From: an uncultured Bacteroidales bacterium | GTDB taxonomy: Bacteria; Bacteroidota; Bacteroidia; Bacteroidales; Bacteroidaceae | NCBI GenBank assembly: GCA_902799685.1 | Contig: CADCBO010000013.1 | Coordinates: 1 to 64,000, forward strand | DNA: 64,000 nucleotides | Direction of reading: 5' to 3' | Shown here: positions 1 to 7,696 of the stretch, piece after piece | Layout of the letters: every line of letters begins with the position of its first letter | How positions within the stretch are numbered: the first letter of the stretch is position 1 | Notes under the pieces: model-generated | The model's database searches: none | What the model saw: only the letters and a program-made list of their open reading frames with translations | What the model was told of the DNA's origin: nothing | Program-made: the position numbers and the translations under genes

Positions 1-2
1 CG

Positions 3-560
3 GCCATTAAGGCGGGATGCAAGCGGAGGTTTGCATATGTGGCCCTGATTGTAAAGGACTGGAACCAGGAGTTGGCCCCTTGGGTGGCTCCGACGGTGTA
101 TGGGAAGGTTCCGTTCGGCAACGGGGCGGCAGAGACGCTCAGGGTTATTGAGGATGGTGTTATTCCGGAGATGCAAAAGCGATTTGAGTCTTTGAAGGGG
201 GCTGACGTTGTCATTGGCGGGTATTCGCTGGCTGGGTTGTTTGCGCTCTGGTGCGCTTATGAGAGCCCGATGTACAGTGGCGTGGCGGCTGCATCGCCAT
301 CGGTGTGGTATCCGAGGTGGATGGATTATGCTGGGCACAGGAAGCCTAACGCACGCAGAGTATATCTAAGCCTTGGGGATGCTGAGGCCAAGACTAAGCA
401 CCCGGTTATGGCCACTGTGGCCGACAATATCACTGCACTTTACGATTTGCTGAAGAGGTGTCCTGACGTGAGAAGTTTCCTGGAATGGAACGAGGGCGGG
501 CACTTTAGGGAGCCTGCTTTACGGACGGCCAGGGCGTTTGTCTGGGCTGTGGGTTGGTGA
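3..560 (+). CDS. Putative esterase, alpha/beta hydrolase (5' end outside window)
   Basis: The frame is open to the left edge of the window, so the start is missing; the GTG at 39 is probably internal because the upstream codons also read like protein. The product resembles the esterase D / enterochelin esterase-like hydrolases. The nucleophile elbow is GGYSLAG, the acid is probably the Asp of LGDAEAKT, and the base is the His of EGGHF near the end, so a full Ser-Asp-His triad is visible. No signal peptide can be judged. It probably hydrolyses an ester; the substrate is unknown. Confidence 0.75.
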   Translation, partial: AIKAGCKRRFAYVALIVKDWNQELAPWVAPTVYGKVPFGNGAAETLRVIEDGVIPEMQKRFESLKGADVVIGGYSLAGLFALWCAYESPMYSGVAAASPSVWYPRWMDYAGHRKPNARRVYLSLGDAEAKTKHPVMATVADNITALYDLLKRCPDVRSFLEWNEGGHFREPALRTARAFVWAVGW

Positions 561-567
561 GGCAGAG

Positions 568-594
568 GACATAGGGAACTGATGCTTCTGTGTC
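568..594. repeat. Short palindromic repeat, family A (half-degenerate copy)
   Basis: GACATAGGGAACTGATGC followed by TTCTGTGTCA. The outer arms GACAyAg and cTGTGTC pair. It lies between the stop codons of two convergent genes and resembles the copies at 1641 and 2562. Confidence 0.55.
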
Positions 595-605
595 ACTTAT
601 AAACA

Positions 606-1598
606 TCATCTTATAGCGATATATCCGCTTTCATCAATCATATCGGCACCTCTTTCTGTAAACAGAAAACGATACAGCTTGTATGGTGTGCTGTTGTGAT
701 CTTGCGCCTTGCGTACTGCCGCATAGATATGCGATGTGAAAGGATATCTGTTTTCTCTTAAAGACTCTTTGGTTGGGGCTACTCCGTCTATGGAAAGAAT
801 GTTCACTTTCATCAAATCCCTTACCATAGCGGTGCAGTAGAAATACGGAGTGTAGCCAATTCCATATTCATCAGATTCCAGCTGCATATATGGTGATGCC
901 ATCTGTGAGCCGATGATTTCGGGCATATAAGTGCCGTTAATCATGGTAAGTCCGTTCATGACCAACGTCTCCATTTTCTCCTGGCTACCGGAATCAGTAT
1001 CGCGGATGTACGGAGTTATTGTATGGTCCTCTCCTCCCACTTCCTTCCAGTTGGTAATCTCTCCTGTATATATCTTACGTATCTGGTCAGATGTGAGGTT
1101 CTTGACCGGATTCTTAGGATTGACGATAAAGACTAATGCATCAATGGCCAAAGGAGCTGTCTCTATCTCTACACCCTGTGCAGATGATGATTGCAACTCA
1201 TTCCTTGAAATATCACGGCTGGCAACTATGACGTCAGTTTTACCCTCTATTAGATTCATATACGCTCCATGAGTACCGCTGCAAGGATTACGGTCAAGAT
1301 ACTCCCTGTAGGTAAATTCCGATGATTCACCGCTGAAGTCTGGAGCTATGATATAGGTGGTTCCGCTCATCCAATCCACCTCCCACTGATACGGCACACC
1401 CAACAGCTTATATGCAACGAGATCCCTGACCGGCCGGGTACTAGTAGAGCAGTCAGTTAGTGGCCAATCACTCCAGGATATGCTATCTATTATGGATTCC
1501 TGTCCATCCGGTTTGGGAGTGGAAACATCTTCTTTGTTATCACAAGCAAGAAACAGGCTAATTAAAGCCAGAGCAGTAATATAACGGGTTATGTTCAT
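606..1598 (-). CDS. PstS-like phosphate-binding lipoprotein
   Basis: Periplasmic solute-binding protein of the PBP-like-2 (PstS) family, about 330 residues. The start is placed at the ATG at 1596-1598, 16 codons inside the longest open frame, because it begins a clear lipoprotein signal (MNITRYITALAL..LFLAC, lipobox LFLAC). Family-typical segments include DVIVASRDIS, a LAIDALVFIVNPKNP strand, the IRKIYTGEITNWKEVGG loop and the RDTDSGSQE phosphate-loop region. No PstCAB transport genes follow, so it may act as a stand-alone phosphate scavenger or sensor. Palindromic repeats lie just outside both ends (568 and 1641). Confidence 0.8.
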   Translation of the reverse strand: MNITRYITALALISLFLACDNKEDVSTPKPDGQESIIDSISWSDWPLTDCSTSTRPVRDLVAYKLLGVPYQWEVDWMSGTTYIIAPDFSGESSEFTYREYLDRNPCSGTHGAYMNLIEGKTDVIVASRDISRNELQSSSAQGVEIETAPLAIDALVFIVNPKNPVKNLTSDQIRKIYTGEITNWKEVGGEDHTITPYIRDTDSGSQEKMETLVMNGLTMINGTYMPEIIGSQMASPYMQLESDEYGIGYTPYFYCTAMVRDLMKVNILSIDGVAPTKESLRENRYPFTSHIYAAVRKAQDHNSTPYKLYRFLFTERGADMIDESGYIAIR

Positions 1599-1640
1599 CT
1601 CTGTTGGGCTATGATTATTTGAGCTACAAATATAATCAAA

Positions 1641-1658
1641 TGACATAGGGAACTGAAG
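1641..1658. repeat. Family A palindromic repeat, half copy
   Basis: TGACATAGGGAACTGAAG shares GACATAGGGAACTGA with the copy at 568 in the same orientation, so the PstS-like gene is bracketed by direct copies. The right arm is not preserved. Confidence 0.45.
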
Positions 1659-1832
1659 TGAACACCAATAGTTTTTTGTCTATCTTTTTGGGGTCACTTC
1701 ATCCTTTTGTTTCATTTGTTTTTATTTGGTTAAAGTAGTCAATTTATTTGTGATTATGATTTATATTTGTACCGCAAACAAGGAGAGAAGATTGATTGTT
1801 ACATACCCTATTGTACATCGAACTTCGGGGTT

Positions 1833-1858
1833 CAGGGAGGCTACCCTGTCCTTTTTTT
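1833..1858 (+). terminator. Intrinsic terminator ending a possible short transcript
   Basis: CAGGG, a 6-base loop and CCCTG are followed by TCC and seven T. A Bacteroidetes -7 box (TATATTTG, 1762-1769) lies about 65 bases upstream, with no matching -33 box seen. The pair could define an RNA of 80-90 nt or an attenuated leader. The rest of the 1599-1936 gap holds no convincing reading frame. Confidence 0.45.
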
Positions 1859-1896
1859 ATGTGACGCCATGAATAGATACAAGAGCCTTGTTATAT

Positions 1897-1927
1897 TTTG
1901 CATTCTGCCTTATTTTTGTTATTTTTG
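1897..1927 (+). promoter_or_regulatory. Bacteroidetes-type promoter for the Fic gene
   Basis: TTTG at 1897-1900, exactly 19 bases, then TATTTTTG at 1920-1927, a perfect match to the TTTG-N19-TAnnTTTG consensus. Transcription would begin a few bases before the ATG at 1937, giving a nearly leaderless message. Confidence 0.65.
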
Positions 1928-1936
1928 TGAAAGTGT

Positions 1937-2557
1937 ATGAGCGAATTTGACGAGTATATCAGACAGGGGGAGCCTGGGGCTAAAGTGAAGGCTCAAGCCT
2001 GGCAAACAGCCATCGGCTTACAGGATATCGCAGCGTTTACGGCAGGTCTGTGGCAGATACATCCTTTTGGTGAGGGTAACACCCGTACTACGGCAGTTTT
2101 CCTTATTAAGTATTTGCGTTCTTTTGGTTTCTCTGTCTCAAATGACATGTTTGCTGCCCACTCATGGTATTTCCGCAATGCTTTGGTTAGGGCGAACTAT
2201 AAAAACAAGGAGAAAAAAGATGTAGCTCCGGATCTTACATACCTTATTCAATTCTTGAGAAACCTTGTTCTGGGTGAGCAGAATGAACTTAAGAACCGTA
2301 ATCTTCATATAAGCGCTCAAAGTGAAATGGAGCATGATTCAAAGTGCAAAAATTGCACTTTGAATTGCACTTTGGAGGAATCGGCCCTCCTTCAATTCTT
2401 AAAAGAGAATCCCAAGGCGACTCAAGAAATGATAGCCAAAAACATCAACCGGTCTACGCGAACAGTTAAAACTATGACTGTGCGGCTCACAGAGAAAGGC
2501 TTCCTTGTCAGGAAAAATGGTAAGCGTGATGGTTGGTGGGAGGTTAAGTCTCTTTGA
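1937..2557 (+). CDS. Fic family protein with internal deletion
   Basis: Fic proteins AMPylate or otherwise modify target hydroxyls. The motif HPFGEGNTR (residues 42-50) is intact and a winged-helix domain fills residues about 145-205. Full-length relatives recalled from Bacteroides are about 340 residues. They have an N-terminal stretch like this one (FDxYIRxGEP...AWQTAIGLQ) and then about 150 more residues before the segment AxFxAxLWQIHPFGEGNTRTT. Here AWQTAIGLQ (21-29) runs directly into DIAAFTAGLWQIHPF, so the core helices and flap between them appear deleted in frame. A stop codon (1928-1930) lies just upstream, so no longer start exists. It is probably non-functional or altered; the wing domain could still bind DNA. 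Confidence 0.7.
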   Translation: MSEFDEYIRQGEPGAKVKAQAWQTAIGLQDIAAFTAGLWQIHPFGEGNTRTTAVFLIKYLRSFGFSVSNDMFAAHSWYFRNALVRANYKNKEKKDVAPDLTYLIQFLRNLVLGEQNELKNRNLHISAQSEMEHDSKCKNCTLNCTLEESALLQFLKENPKATQEMIAKNINRSTRTVKTMTVRLTEKGFLVRKNGKRDGWWEVKSL

Positions 2558-2561
2558 CATT

Positions 2562-2590
2562 TGACACAGGGAACTGATCCTTCTGTGTCA
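2562..2590. repeat. Family A palindromic repeat between convergent genes
   Basis: TGACACAGGGAACTGATCC then TTCTGTGTCA; arms TGACACAg and cTGTGTCA pair perfectly. It sits between the Fic stop (2557) and the LytTR gene stop (2596) and could serve as a bidirectional terminator. Confidence 0.6.
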
Positions 2591-2595
2591 TTTTG

Positions 2596-3315
2596 CTAGA
2601 ATTGTTCCCGATACTTGCGGGAGATGGGAAGTGTCTGGCCGTCGGTGAGGGTCAGTGAATCGGAATCGGTTTTTGTGATTTGGGATCGGCTCACCAGGAA
2701 AGAGCGGTGAATGCGCACGAATTCTATACCCAGCAGGTTCTCCCATTGGGAGATGGGAGTCTTGTTGCGGTATTTCTGGCCGTCAGTAGAATGGATCCAC
2801 ACCTCGGTATCATTGCTCTCTACGTATAGTATATCTGAATAAAGCAGGCTTACGGGCTTGCGGTCACTGGTAAAAGTAATGCTTGGCGGAGCCTGCTTTA
2901 GATGCTTGTGCAGGTACTCTGTGAGCAGATAATCTCCTCCCGCAAAAAGTATCAGCAGTATGGTAAGGAATACCGGATTGACCAGAAGGCCCGATACAAA
3001 CGGTTCGGAATTAGAACCAAAATAATAGTCTCTGAGTTCATTTCTCAGGCTCAACAGTATTCCGTGTCCCACAAATATTAGTAAAAACTCAATGATGAGA
3101 GCCGTCAGAAGCAGAAGCAGCAGATTAATGATCCTGTTTTTTTGAGGCTGTAACAATATCTTAGGCAACATGAACTTGATGACAATTCCGCCCGGAAGCA
3201 GCAGACAGCCCAATAAGCAGGATTCAGAGAATGAATATGAAAGGCTACACAGCATATAAGCCGTGAGCAACACCATGAGTGCCCAATATGCAATTATGAT
3301 AACCCTCTGTTTCAT
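2596..3315 (-). CDS. Membrane-anchored LytTR DNA-binding regulator
   Basis: The N-terminal half (to about residue 140) has four or five hydrophobic segments. The C-terminal ~100 residues are a LytTR domain, with typical segments LYSDILYVESNDTEVWIHS, KTPISQWENLL and FVRIHRSFLVSRSQI. Such proteins bind promoter repeats as response-regulator-like output domains, here tethered to the membrane without a receiver domain. The start is placed at the ATG at 3313-3315 (MKQRV); the longer open frame begins in unlikely residues. The divergent small membrane genes at 3493 and 3842 are possible targets by position only. Confidence 0.8.
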   Translation of the reverse strand: MKQRVIIIAYWALMVLLTAYMLCSLSYSFSESCLLGCLLLPGGIVIKFMLPKILLQPQKNRIINLLLLLLTALIIEFLLIFVGHGILLSLRNELRDYYFGSNSEPFVSGLLVNPVFLTILLILFAGGDYLLTEYLHKHLKQAPPSITFTSDRKPVSLLYSDILYVESNDTEVWIHSTDGQKYRNKTPISQWENLLGIEFVRIHRSFLVSRSQITKTDSDSLTLTDGQTLPISRKYREQF

Positions 3316-3492
3316 CTTACTGCCCAAAGTTAATGAAAAATGAATCACAAAACCCACTGTTGCCATTCAGAAACCCCTTTGAATGGGTTTTGAAAGCCTT
3401 TCAAGGGGTTTTAAATTTGGAGGCGGCTGCTTTTAGGCGTAACTATGCAGTCGAAAGCATTTTTTTTGTTCAACCTTTAAAACGTTTTTTAT

Positions 3493-3813
3493 ATGAATGG
3501 ATTATTCAGATTGTTTGTCGAGGGAAGTGTCGGTTGGATGACACTGGTCACTCTTGCATTGGTTGCGGTGCTTATATCTATGTGGAAAGCGCCCAACTGG
3601 GTTAAGGAGTTCGGGCTTATAGGCCTGGGGTTAGGATTATTGGGATCTTTGGCCGGATGCTGCCAGGCATGCACCAGCATCATTTGTGAGGGCGACATTG
3701 CACCAATGGTACTACTCGCGGGCACGAAAGTAGTGTTTATTACAACATCTTATGGAGTGATAGTATATCTCTTATCGATCTTAATCAACATGTTGCAAAC
3801 ATCCAGGAAATGA
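3493..3813 (+). CDS. Small membrane protein, first of a tandem pair
   Basis: 106 residues with three hydrophobic segments (about 13-30, 40-58, 70-100). It shares WKAPNWV and overall layout with the next gene (WKAPRWV), so the two are tandem paralogues. The same upstream sequence (a CAACCTTTAAA-like run about 20 bases before the ATG) is found before both. The last segment (GDIAPMVLLAGTKVVFITTSYGVIVYLL) faintly recalls the final helix pair of MotA/TolQ/ExbB proton channels, but the proteins are half the usual length. Function is not recognised. Confidence 0.65.
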   Translation: MNGLFRLFVEGSVGWMTLVTLALVAVLISMWKAPNWVKEFGLIGLGLGLLGSLAGCCQACTSIICEGDIAPMVLLAGTKVVFITTSYGVIVYLLSILINMLQTSRK

Positions 3814-3841
3814 TTTTGTCAAACCTTTAAACACTACTGTT

Positions 3842-4222
3842 ATGGATAATATAATGTGGAGAATGATAGAGAACGGAAGTTATGTAGGCACTTCGTTCAT
3901 TGATGCTTGTTTCAGTCCGGTTGCCCTTCCATATACCATTATCATGATTATACTCCTAATCGGGTTATGTTATGCAGCATGGAAAGCTCCGCGTTGGGTA
4001 AGACCCATCGGCCGATTGACTATGGCTTTAATGGCATTCCAACTGATTGCGGGCTACACACTTCTGGTTGACTGTTATCAGAGGGCAGGAGGACCTCAAG
4101 AGAGATGGACGAATCTTTATCTTGCTCAAGGCATGAAACCGGTTATTTGCGTGGCAATCATCGGTGTAATCATCTACCTGATTTCGCTGTTCATAAGCAT
4201 CGCCCAGAAACCGCGAATCTAA
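3842..4222 (+). CDS. Small membrane protein, second of a tandem pair
   Basis: 126 residues with three hydrophobic segments. WKAPRWVRPIGR follows the first helix, as WKAPNWVKEFG does in the preceding paralogue. The C-terminal helix (MKPVICVAIIGVIIYLISLFISI) aligns with the paralogue's last helix, and the pair is separated by only 28 bases. Its stop codon overlaps that of the convergent carboxynorspermidine decarboxylase gene by four bases (4219-4222), so no separate terminator fits between them. Possible relation to MotA/TolQ/ExbB is speculative. Confidence 0.65.
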   Translation: MDNIMWRMIENGSYVGTSFIDACFSPVALPYTIIMIILLIGLCYAAWKAPRWVRPIGRLTMALMAFQLIAGYTLLVDCYQRAGGPQERWTNLYLAQGMKPVICVAIIGVIIYLISLFISIAQKPRI

Positions 4223-5361
4223 AGCCTTGACTTGAAGTCGGCGTAGCTGAAGGATTTGATAAGGGTGTACTCGGAGCCCTGCTTGAGGTAGATTGTGGGC
4301 AGGGGCATACCGTTGAAGGTATTGTTCTTGACCATGGAATAGATGGCCATATCCTCGAATATGAGGGTCTGGCCTTCTTTTATGGGATTGTCAAAAGAGT
4401 ACTCCCCTATTATATCGCCCGATAAGCAGGTCGGACCGCCAAGACGGTAAGTGAAAGCTTTTTCTTCGGGCTGGCCGCTGTCGCGCAGAGGTGGCCTGTA
4501 AGGCATCTCCAGCACATCGGGCATATGACATGCGGCCGATGTATCCAGGATTGCGATATCCATAGCACCTGCGTGATGCTGCACCTCAAGCACCTGGGCA
4601 TGCAGATAACCGGCGTTAAGGGCGATCGCCTCACCGGGTTCAAGGTAAACCGTAAGGCCATATCCATCCTTCATGCGGTTGATGCAGCGCTCCAGACGCG
4701 GAATATCATAATCAGAGCGGGTAATGTGATGACCACCACCAAAGTTTACCCATTTCATTTTGGGGAGCCACTCGCGGAACTGCTCCTCAAAGCCGTTCAG
4801 CGTAGTCTCCAGATCATCGGAGTTCTGCTCGCAGAGAGTGTGAAAGTGTAATCCGTCAAGCAGAGCAACCAAATCAGCAGGCGCCTTGCGGAACTCCTCC
4901 AGAGTAACCCCCAGCCTGCTACCCTTAGCACAAGGATCATAGATTGCATGCTCGGCCGGCTGTGTTGAAATCTGCGGATTTATACGCAAGCCCACCTGTA
5001 AGCCTGTATCCTTTGCACGCTTGCCGTAGAGCTCCAACTGCCTGATAGAATTGAAAACAATATGGTCGCATATAGAGAGAATCTCCGGCATATCCTCCTC
5101 ACGGAACGCAGGAGAGAAAACATGATTCTCGCGACCGGGCATCTCCTCGTGGCACAAGCGGGCTTCAAAGAGTCCGCTTGCGGTAGCGCCACAGAGATAT
5201 TTTGAAATAAGCGGATAGACGGCATAGCAACTGAACGCCTTCTGCGCCAGCAGGATTCGGCATCCGGTACGGTCCATCACGCCGCGCAACACCTTGAGAT
5301 TCTGCTCCAGGCGGTCGCGATCAATGACGTAACACGGAGTATGCAACTGCTCTGCGGTCAT
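4219..5361 (-). CDS. nspC: Carboxynorspermidine/carboxyspermidine decarboxylase
   Basis: PLP enzyme of the alanine-racemase fold that decarboxylates carboxyspermidine (or a related carboxyaminopropyl amine) to the free polyamine. The PLP lysine is K41 in LLAQKAFSCYAVYP. Family segments seen are HFHTLCEQ, KWVNFGGGHHITR, YLEPGEAIALNAGYL, the ILDTSAACHMPDVLEMPYRP stretch and the active-site loop GGPTCLSGD. At 380 residues the length is normal. It is the last gene of the polyamine operon, 11 bases after the dehydrogenase. The product may be spermidine or, if agmatine is the acceptor, aminopropylagmatine. Confidence 0.9.
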   Translation of the reverse strand: MTAEQLHTPCYVIDRDRLEQNLKVLRGVMDRTGCRILLAQKAFSCYAVYPLISKYLCGATASGLFEARLCHEEMPGRENHVFSPAFREEDMPEILSICDHIVFNSIRQLELYGKRAKDTGLQVGLRINPQISTQPAEHAIYDPCAKGSRLGVTLEEFRKAPADLVALLDGLHFHTLCEQNSDDLETTLNGFEEQFREWLPKMKWVNFGGGHHITRSDYDIPRLERCINRMKDGYGLTVYLEPGEAIALNAGYLHAQVLEVQHHAGAMDIAILDTSAACHMPDVLEMPYRPPLRDSGQPEEKAFTYRLGGPTCLSGDIIGEYSFDNPIKEGQTLIFEDMAIYSMVKNNTFNGMPLPTIYLKQGSEYTLIKSFSYADFKSRL

Positions 5362-5372
5362 CGGCCTTAAAA

Positions 5373-6638
5373 TCAGTCTACAAGTACAGGATTCTCATCC
5401 ACAACCCAAGGCAGACCCCACTTGTTGAGAGCCTCCATGTAAGGATCCGGATCAAACTCCTCGACGTTGAACACTCCTGCACCCTTCCACTGACCGGTCA
5501 TAACCATCATGGTGCCGATCATTGCGGGAACGCCTGTGGTGTAAGAGATGGCCTGTGAGCCCACCTCCTTGTAGCACTCTTGATGGTCGCACACGTTATA
5601 GATCTTGATATTGCGCTTCTTGCCGTCCTTGGTTCCGGTATAGATGCAGCCGATATTGGTCTTGCCTACTGTGCGCGGGCCCAGTGATGCGGGATCGGGC
5701 AGTAATGCCTTGAGGAACTGGATGGGAACAATCTCACGGCCCTCAAACATAACGGGGTCTGTACGCAGCATTCCTACGTTCTCAAGACACTTCATGTGGG
5801 TCAGGTAACTCTGGCCGAATGTCATAAAGAAACGGATGCGCTTTACGCCGGGGATATTCTTAGCAAGTGACTCAATCTCCTCATGATGAAGCAGATACAT
5901 ATCCTTCATGCCAACCTGCTCAAAGTTGTACTCGCGCTTTATCTCCATGGGCTTGGTCTCTACCCAGTGGCCGTTCTCCCAGTATGAACCGTTGGCCGAT
6001 ACCTCTCTGAGGTTTATCTCAGGATTGAAGTTAGTTGCAAAAGGATAACCGTGGTCACCGCCGTTGCAGTCCAGGATATCGATTGTGTCAATCTGATCGA
6101 AATAGTGCTTGAGAGCGTATGCTGTGAATACGCTGGTTACGCCCGGATCAAAGCCGGTACCCAGGATTGCGGTGATGCCGGCATCCTTGTATTTCTTCTG
6201 ATAAGCCCACTGCCATGAGTAGTCAAAATAGGCGGTAAAGCCCTGCTCCTTGCAGCGTTTCTCATAAATCTTGCGCCACTCGGGGTCCTCGGTGTCCTCG
6301 GGCTCGTAGTTGGCTGAGTCAACATAGTGTACGCCGCATGCCAGGCAGGCGTCCATGATTGTGAGGTCCTGATACGGCAGAGCCAGGTTGAGTACTACAT
6401 CGGGCTTTACGCTCTTGATGAGGGCTATCAGCTCGTCCACGCTGTCGGCGTTCACCTTAGCAGTGGTAATCTTGGAACGGCTCTTACCCTCGGCCTCAAT
6501 CTTCTTCTTAAGGTCGTCACACTTGCTAACCGTGCGGCTTGCAATGCAAATCTCGCTGAACACTGCGTCGTTCTGGGCGCACTTCTGAATCGCTACCTGG
6601 GCTACTCCTCCGCAGCCTATTACCAATACTTTTCCCAT
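5373..6638 (-). CDS. Carboxyspermidine dehydrogenase (saccharopine dehydrogenase family)
   Basis: Reductively condenses aspartate semialdehyde with a diamine to give the carboxyaminopropyl product used by the next enzyme. Rossmann motif GCGGVAQVAIQKC lies at residues 8-20; typical later segments are VLNLALPYQDLTIMDACL, GVHYVDSANYEPE, ILGTGFDPGVTSVFTAYA and GVPAMIGTMMV. At 421 residues it is full length. It is co-directional with nspC (11 bases) and separated from the agmatinase gene by a 197-bp gap that holds a 128-bp inverted-repeat element. Known homologues act on putrescine; a close homologue in the carboxyaminopropylagmatine route acts on agmatine, so the substrate is open. Confidence 0.88.
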   Translation of the reverse strand: MGKVLVIGCGGVAQVAIQKCAQNDAVFSEICIASRTVSKCDDLKKKIEAEGKSRSKITTAKVNADSVDELIALIKSVKPDVVLNLALPYQDLTIMDACLACGVHYVDSANYEPEDTEDPEWRKIYEKRCKEQGFTAYFDYSWQWAYQKKYKDAGITAILGTGFDPGVTSVFTAYALKHYFDQIDTIDILDCNGGDHGYPFATNFNPEINLREVSANGSYWENGHWVETKPMEIKREYNFEQVGMKDMYLLHHEEIESLAKNIPGVKRIRFFMTFGQSYLTHMKCLENVGMLRTDPVMFEGREIVPIQFLKALLPDPASLGPRTVGKTNIGCIYTGTKDGKKRNIKIYNVCDHQECYKEVGSQAISYTTGVPAMIGTMMVMTGQWKGAGVFNVEEFDPDPYMEALNKWGLPWVVDENPVLVD

Positions 6639-6704
6639 TTTATTTCCTTTTTATTTGTTAATTCTATAAACCCCGCAAATTACATTTGTGGTTTCTTTTA
6701 CCCC

Positions 6705-6832
6705 GCAAATTTTACATATAGGGTTCCATGACTTCGCGCTTCGCGCTCTCCCTCCCACTCCTTAGGAGCGGGCCCCTCCCTCTTACGCGCCGAGGGTGGC
6801 GACGGTCATTGAACCCTATATGTAAAATTTGC
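6705..6832. repeat. 128-bp element with 28-bp near-perfect terminal inverted repeats
   Basis: Arm 6705-6732 begins GCAAATTTTACATATAGGG and pairs with 6805-6832 at 27 of 28 positions. The 72-base centre is GC-rich. A shortened copy of the arm's start (CCCCGCAAATTACAT) lies just outside at 6671. It sits inside the polyamine operon, between the agmatinase stop and the dehydrogenase start. It could be a MITE-like insertion or a very strong hairpin that attenuates the two downstream genes. No transposase is nearby. Confidence 0.75.
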
Positions 6833-6835
6833 TCA

Positions 6836-7693
6836 TCATAACTTGAGAGATAAGAGCAATTCTCTGACTATCTTGCAGGCCGCGGCGGTTGAGGCTCCGG
6901 TTTGATCGTAGGGCGGGCAGAGCTCGTTTACGTCCAGGGCAACGATGTTGCAGCTGTTGCAGACTGTGTATATTGCTTCTATCAATTGCATGAAAGTTAC
7001 ACCTCCGTACTCTGGAGTTCCGGTTCCGGGGAATACGGACGGATCAATTACATCCAGGTCTATGGTGAAATAGACTGGAGCCTGCCCCAATGCGGCAACA
7101 GTATCCTTAAGGCCTTCAAAGCTGAAGGGGTGCAGGTCGGTGTGGCCGGCGCGGGCCCATTGCCATTCGGGGCGCTCTCCGGAGCGGATTCCGAACTGGT
7201 GGATTCGGCCATCGCCTGTCAGGTCGTGACAGCGGCGGATTACGCAAGCGTGTGATAGCTTGACGTCCAGATACTGGTCACGCAGGTCGGTGTGGGCATC
7301 AAAGTGGATTATGTGCACATTGGGGTACTTCTTGAATACCTGGCGGAATGCTCCTAGGGTTACAAGGTGCTCTCCTCCTATCATGAAGGGGATTTTGCCG
7401 TCGGCTAAAATAACAGATGCACGCTCCGAAATCTGGTCCAGGGCTTTCTCGGCACTGCCTATGCAAAGCTCTATGTCACCACTGTCAAACACACTTATGT
7501 CCTCAAGGTCGCGGTTCAGCCAGGGGCTGTAGGTCTCCAAGCCGAATGACTCGGAGCGGATGGCGTGAGGGGCAAAGCGGGTGCCGGGACGGAATGATGT
7601 GGTGGAGTCAAACGGTGCACCGAACAGCACTATGCGGGCATCGTCATATGTGGCGTCACAGCCTATGAATGTCTCAACGTTCCACTGCAGCAT
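6836..7693 (-). CDS. speB: Agmatinase / ureohydrolase
   Basis: Mn-dependent ureohydrolase, 285 residues. It removes urea from agmatine to give putrescine, or from aminopropylagmatine to give spermidine. Metal-binding motifs are visible: GGEHLVT, HFDAHTDLR and TIDLDVIDPSVFPGTGTPE. It lies directly behind the speE homologue (3 bases apart) and in the same operon as arginine decarboxylase, which supplies agmatine. The stop codon abuts the 128-bp inverted-repeat element. Confidence 0.9.
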   Translation of the reverse strand: MLQWNVETFIGCDATYDDARIVLFGAPFDSTTSFRPGTRFAPHAIRSESFGLETYSPWLNRDLEDISVFDSGDIELCIGSAEKALDQISERASVILADGKIPFMIGGEHLVTLGAFRQVFKKYPNVHIIHFDAHTDLRDQYLDVKLSHACVIRRCHDLTGDGRIHQFGIRSGERPEWQWARAGHTDLHPFSFEGLKDTVAALGQAPVYFTIDLDVIDPSVFPGTGTPEYGGVTFMQLIEAIYTVCNSCNIVALDVNELCPPYDQTGASTAAACKIVRELLLSLKL

Positions 7694-7696
7694 GAC

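Noticed and set aside
3333..3605. 90-codon frame overlapping the first small membrane gene
   Set aside because: It overlaps 3493-3813 in another frame, begins inside the LytTR upstream region and has no domain.
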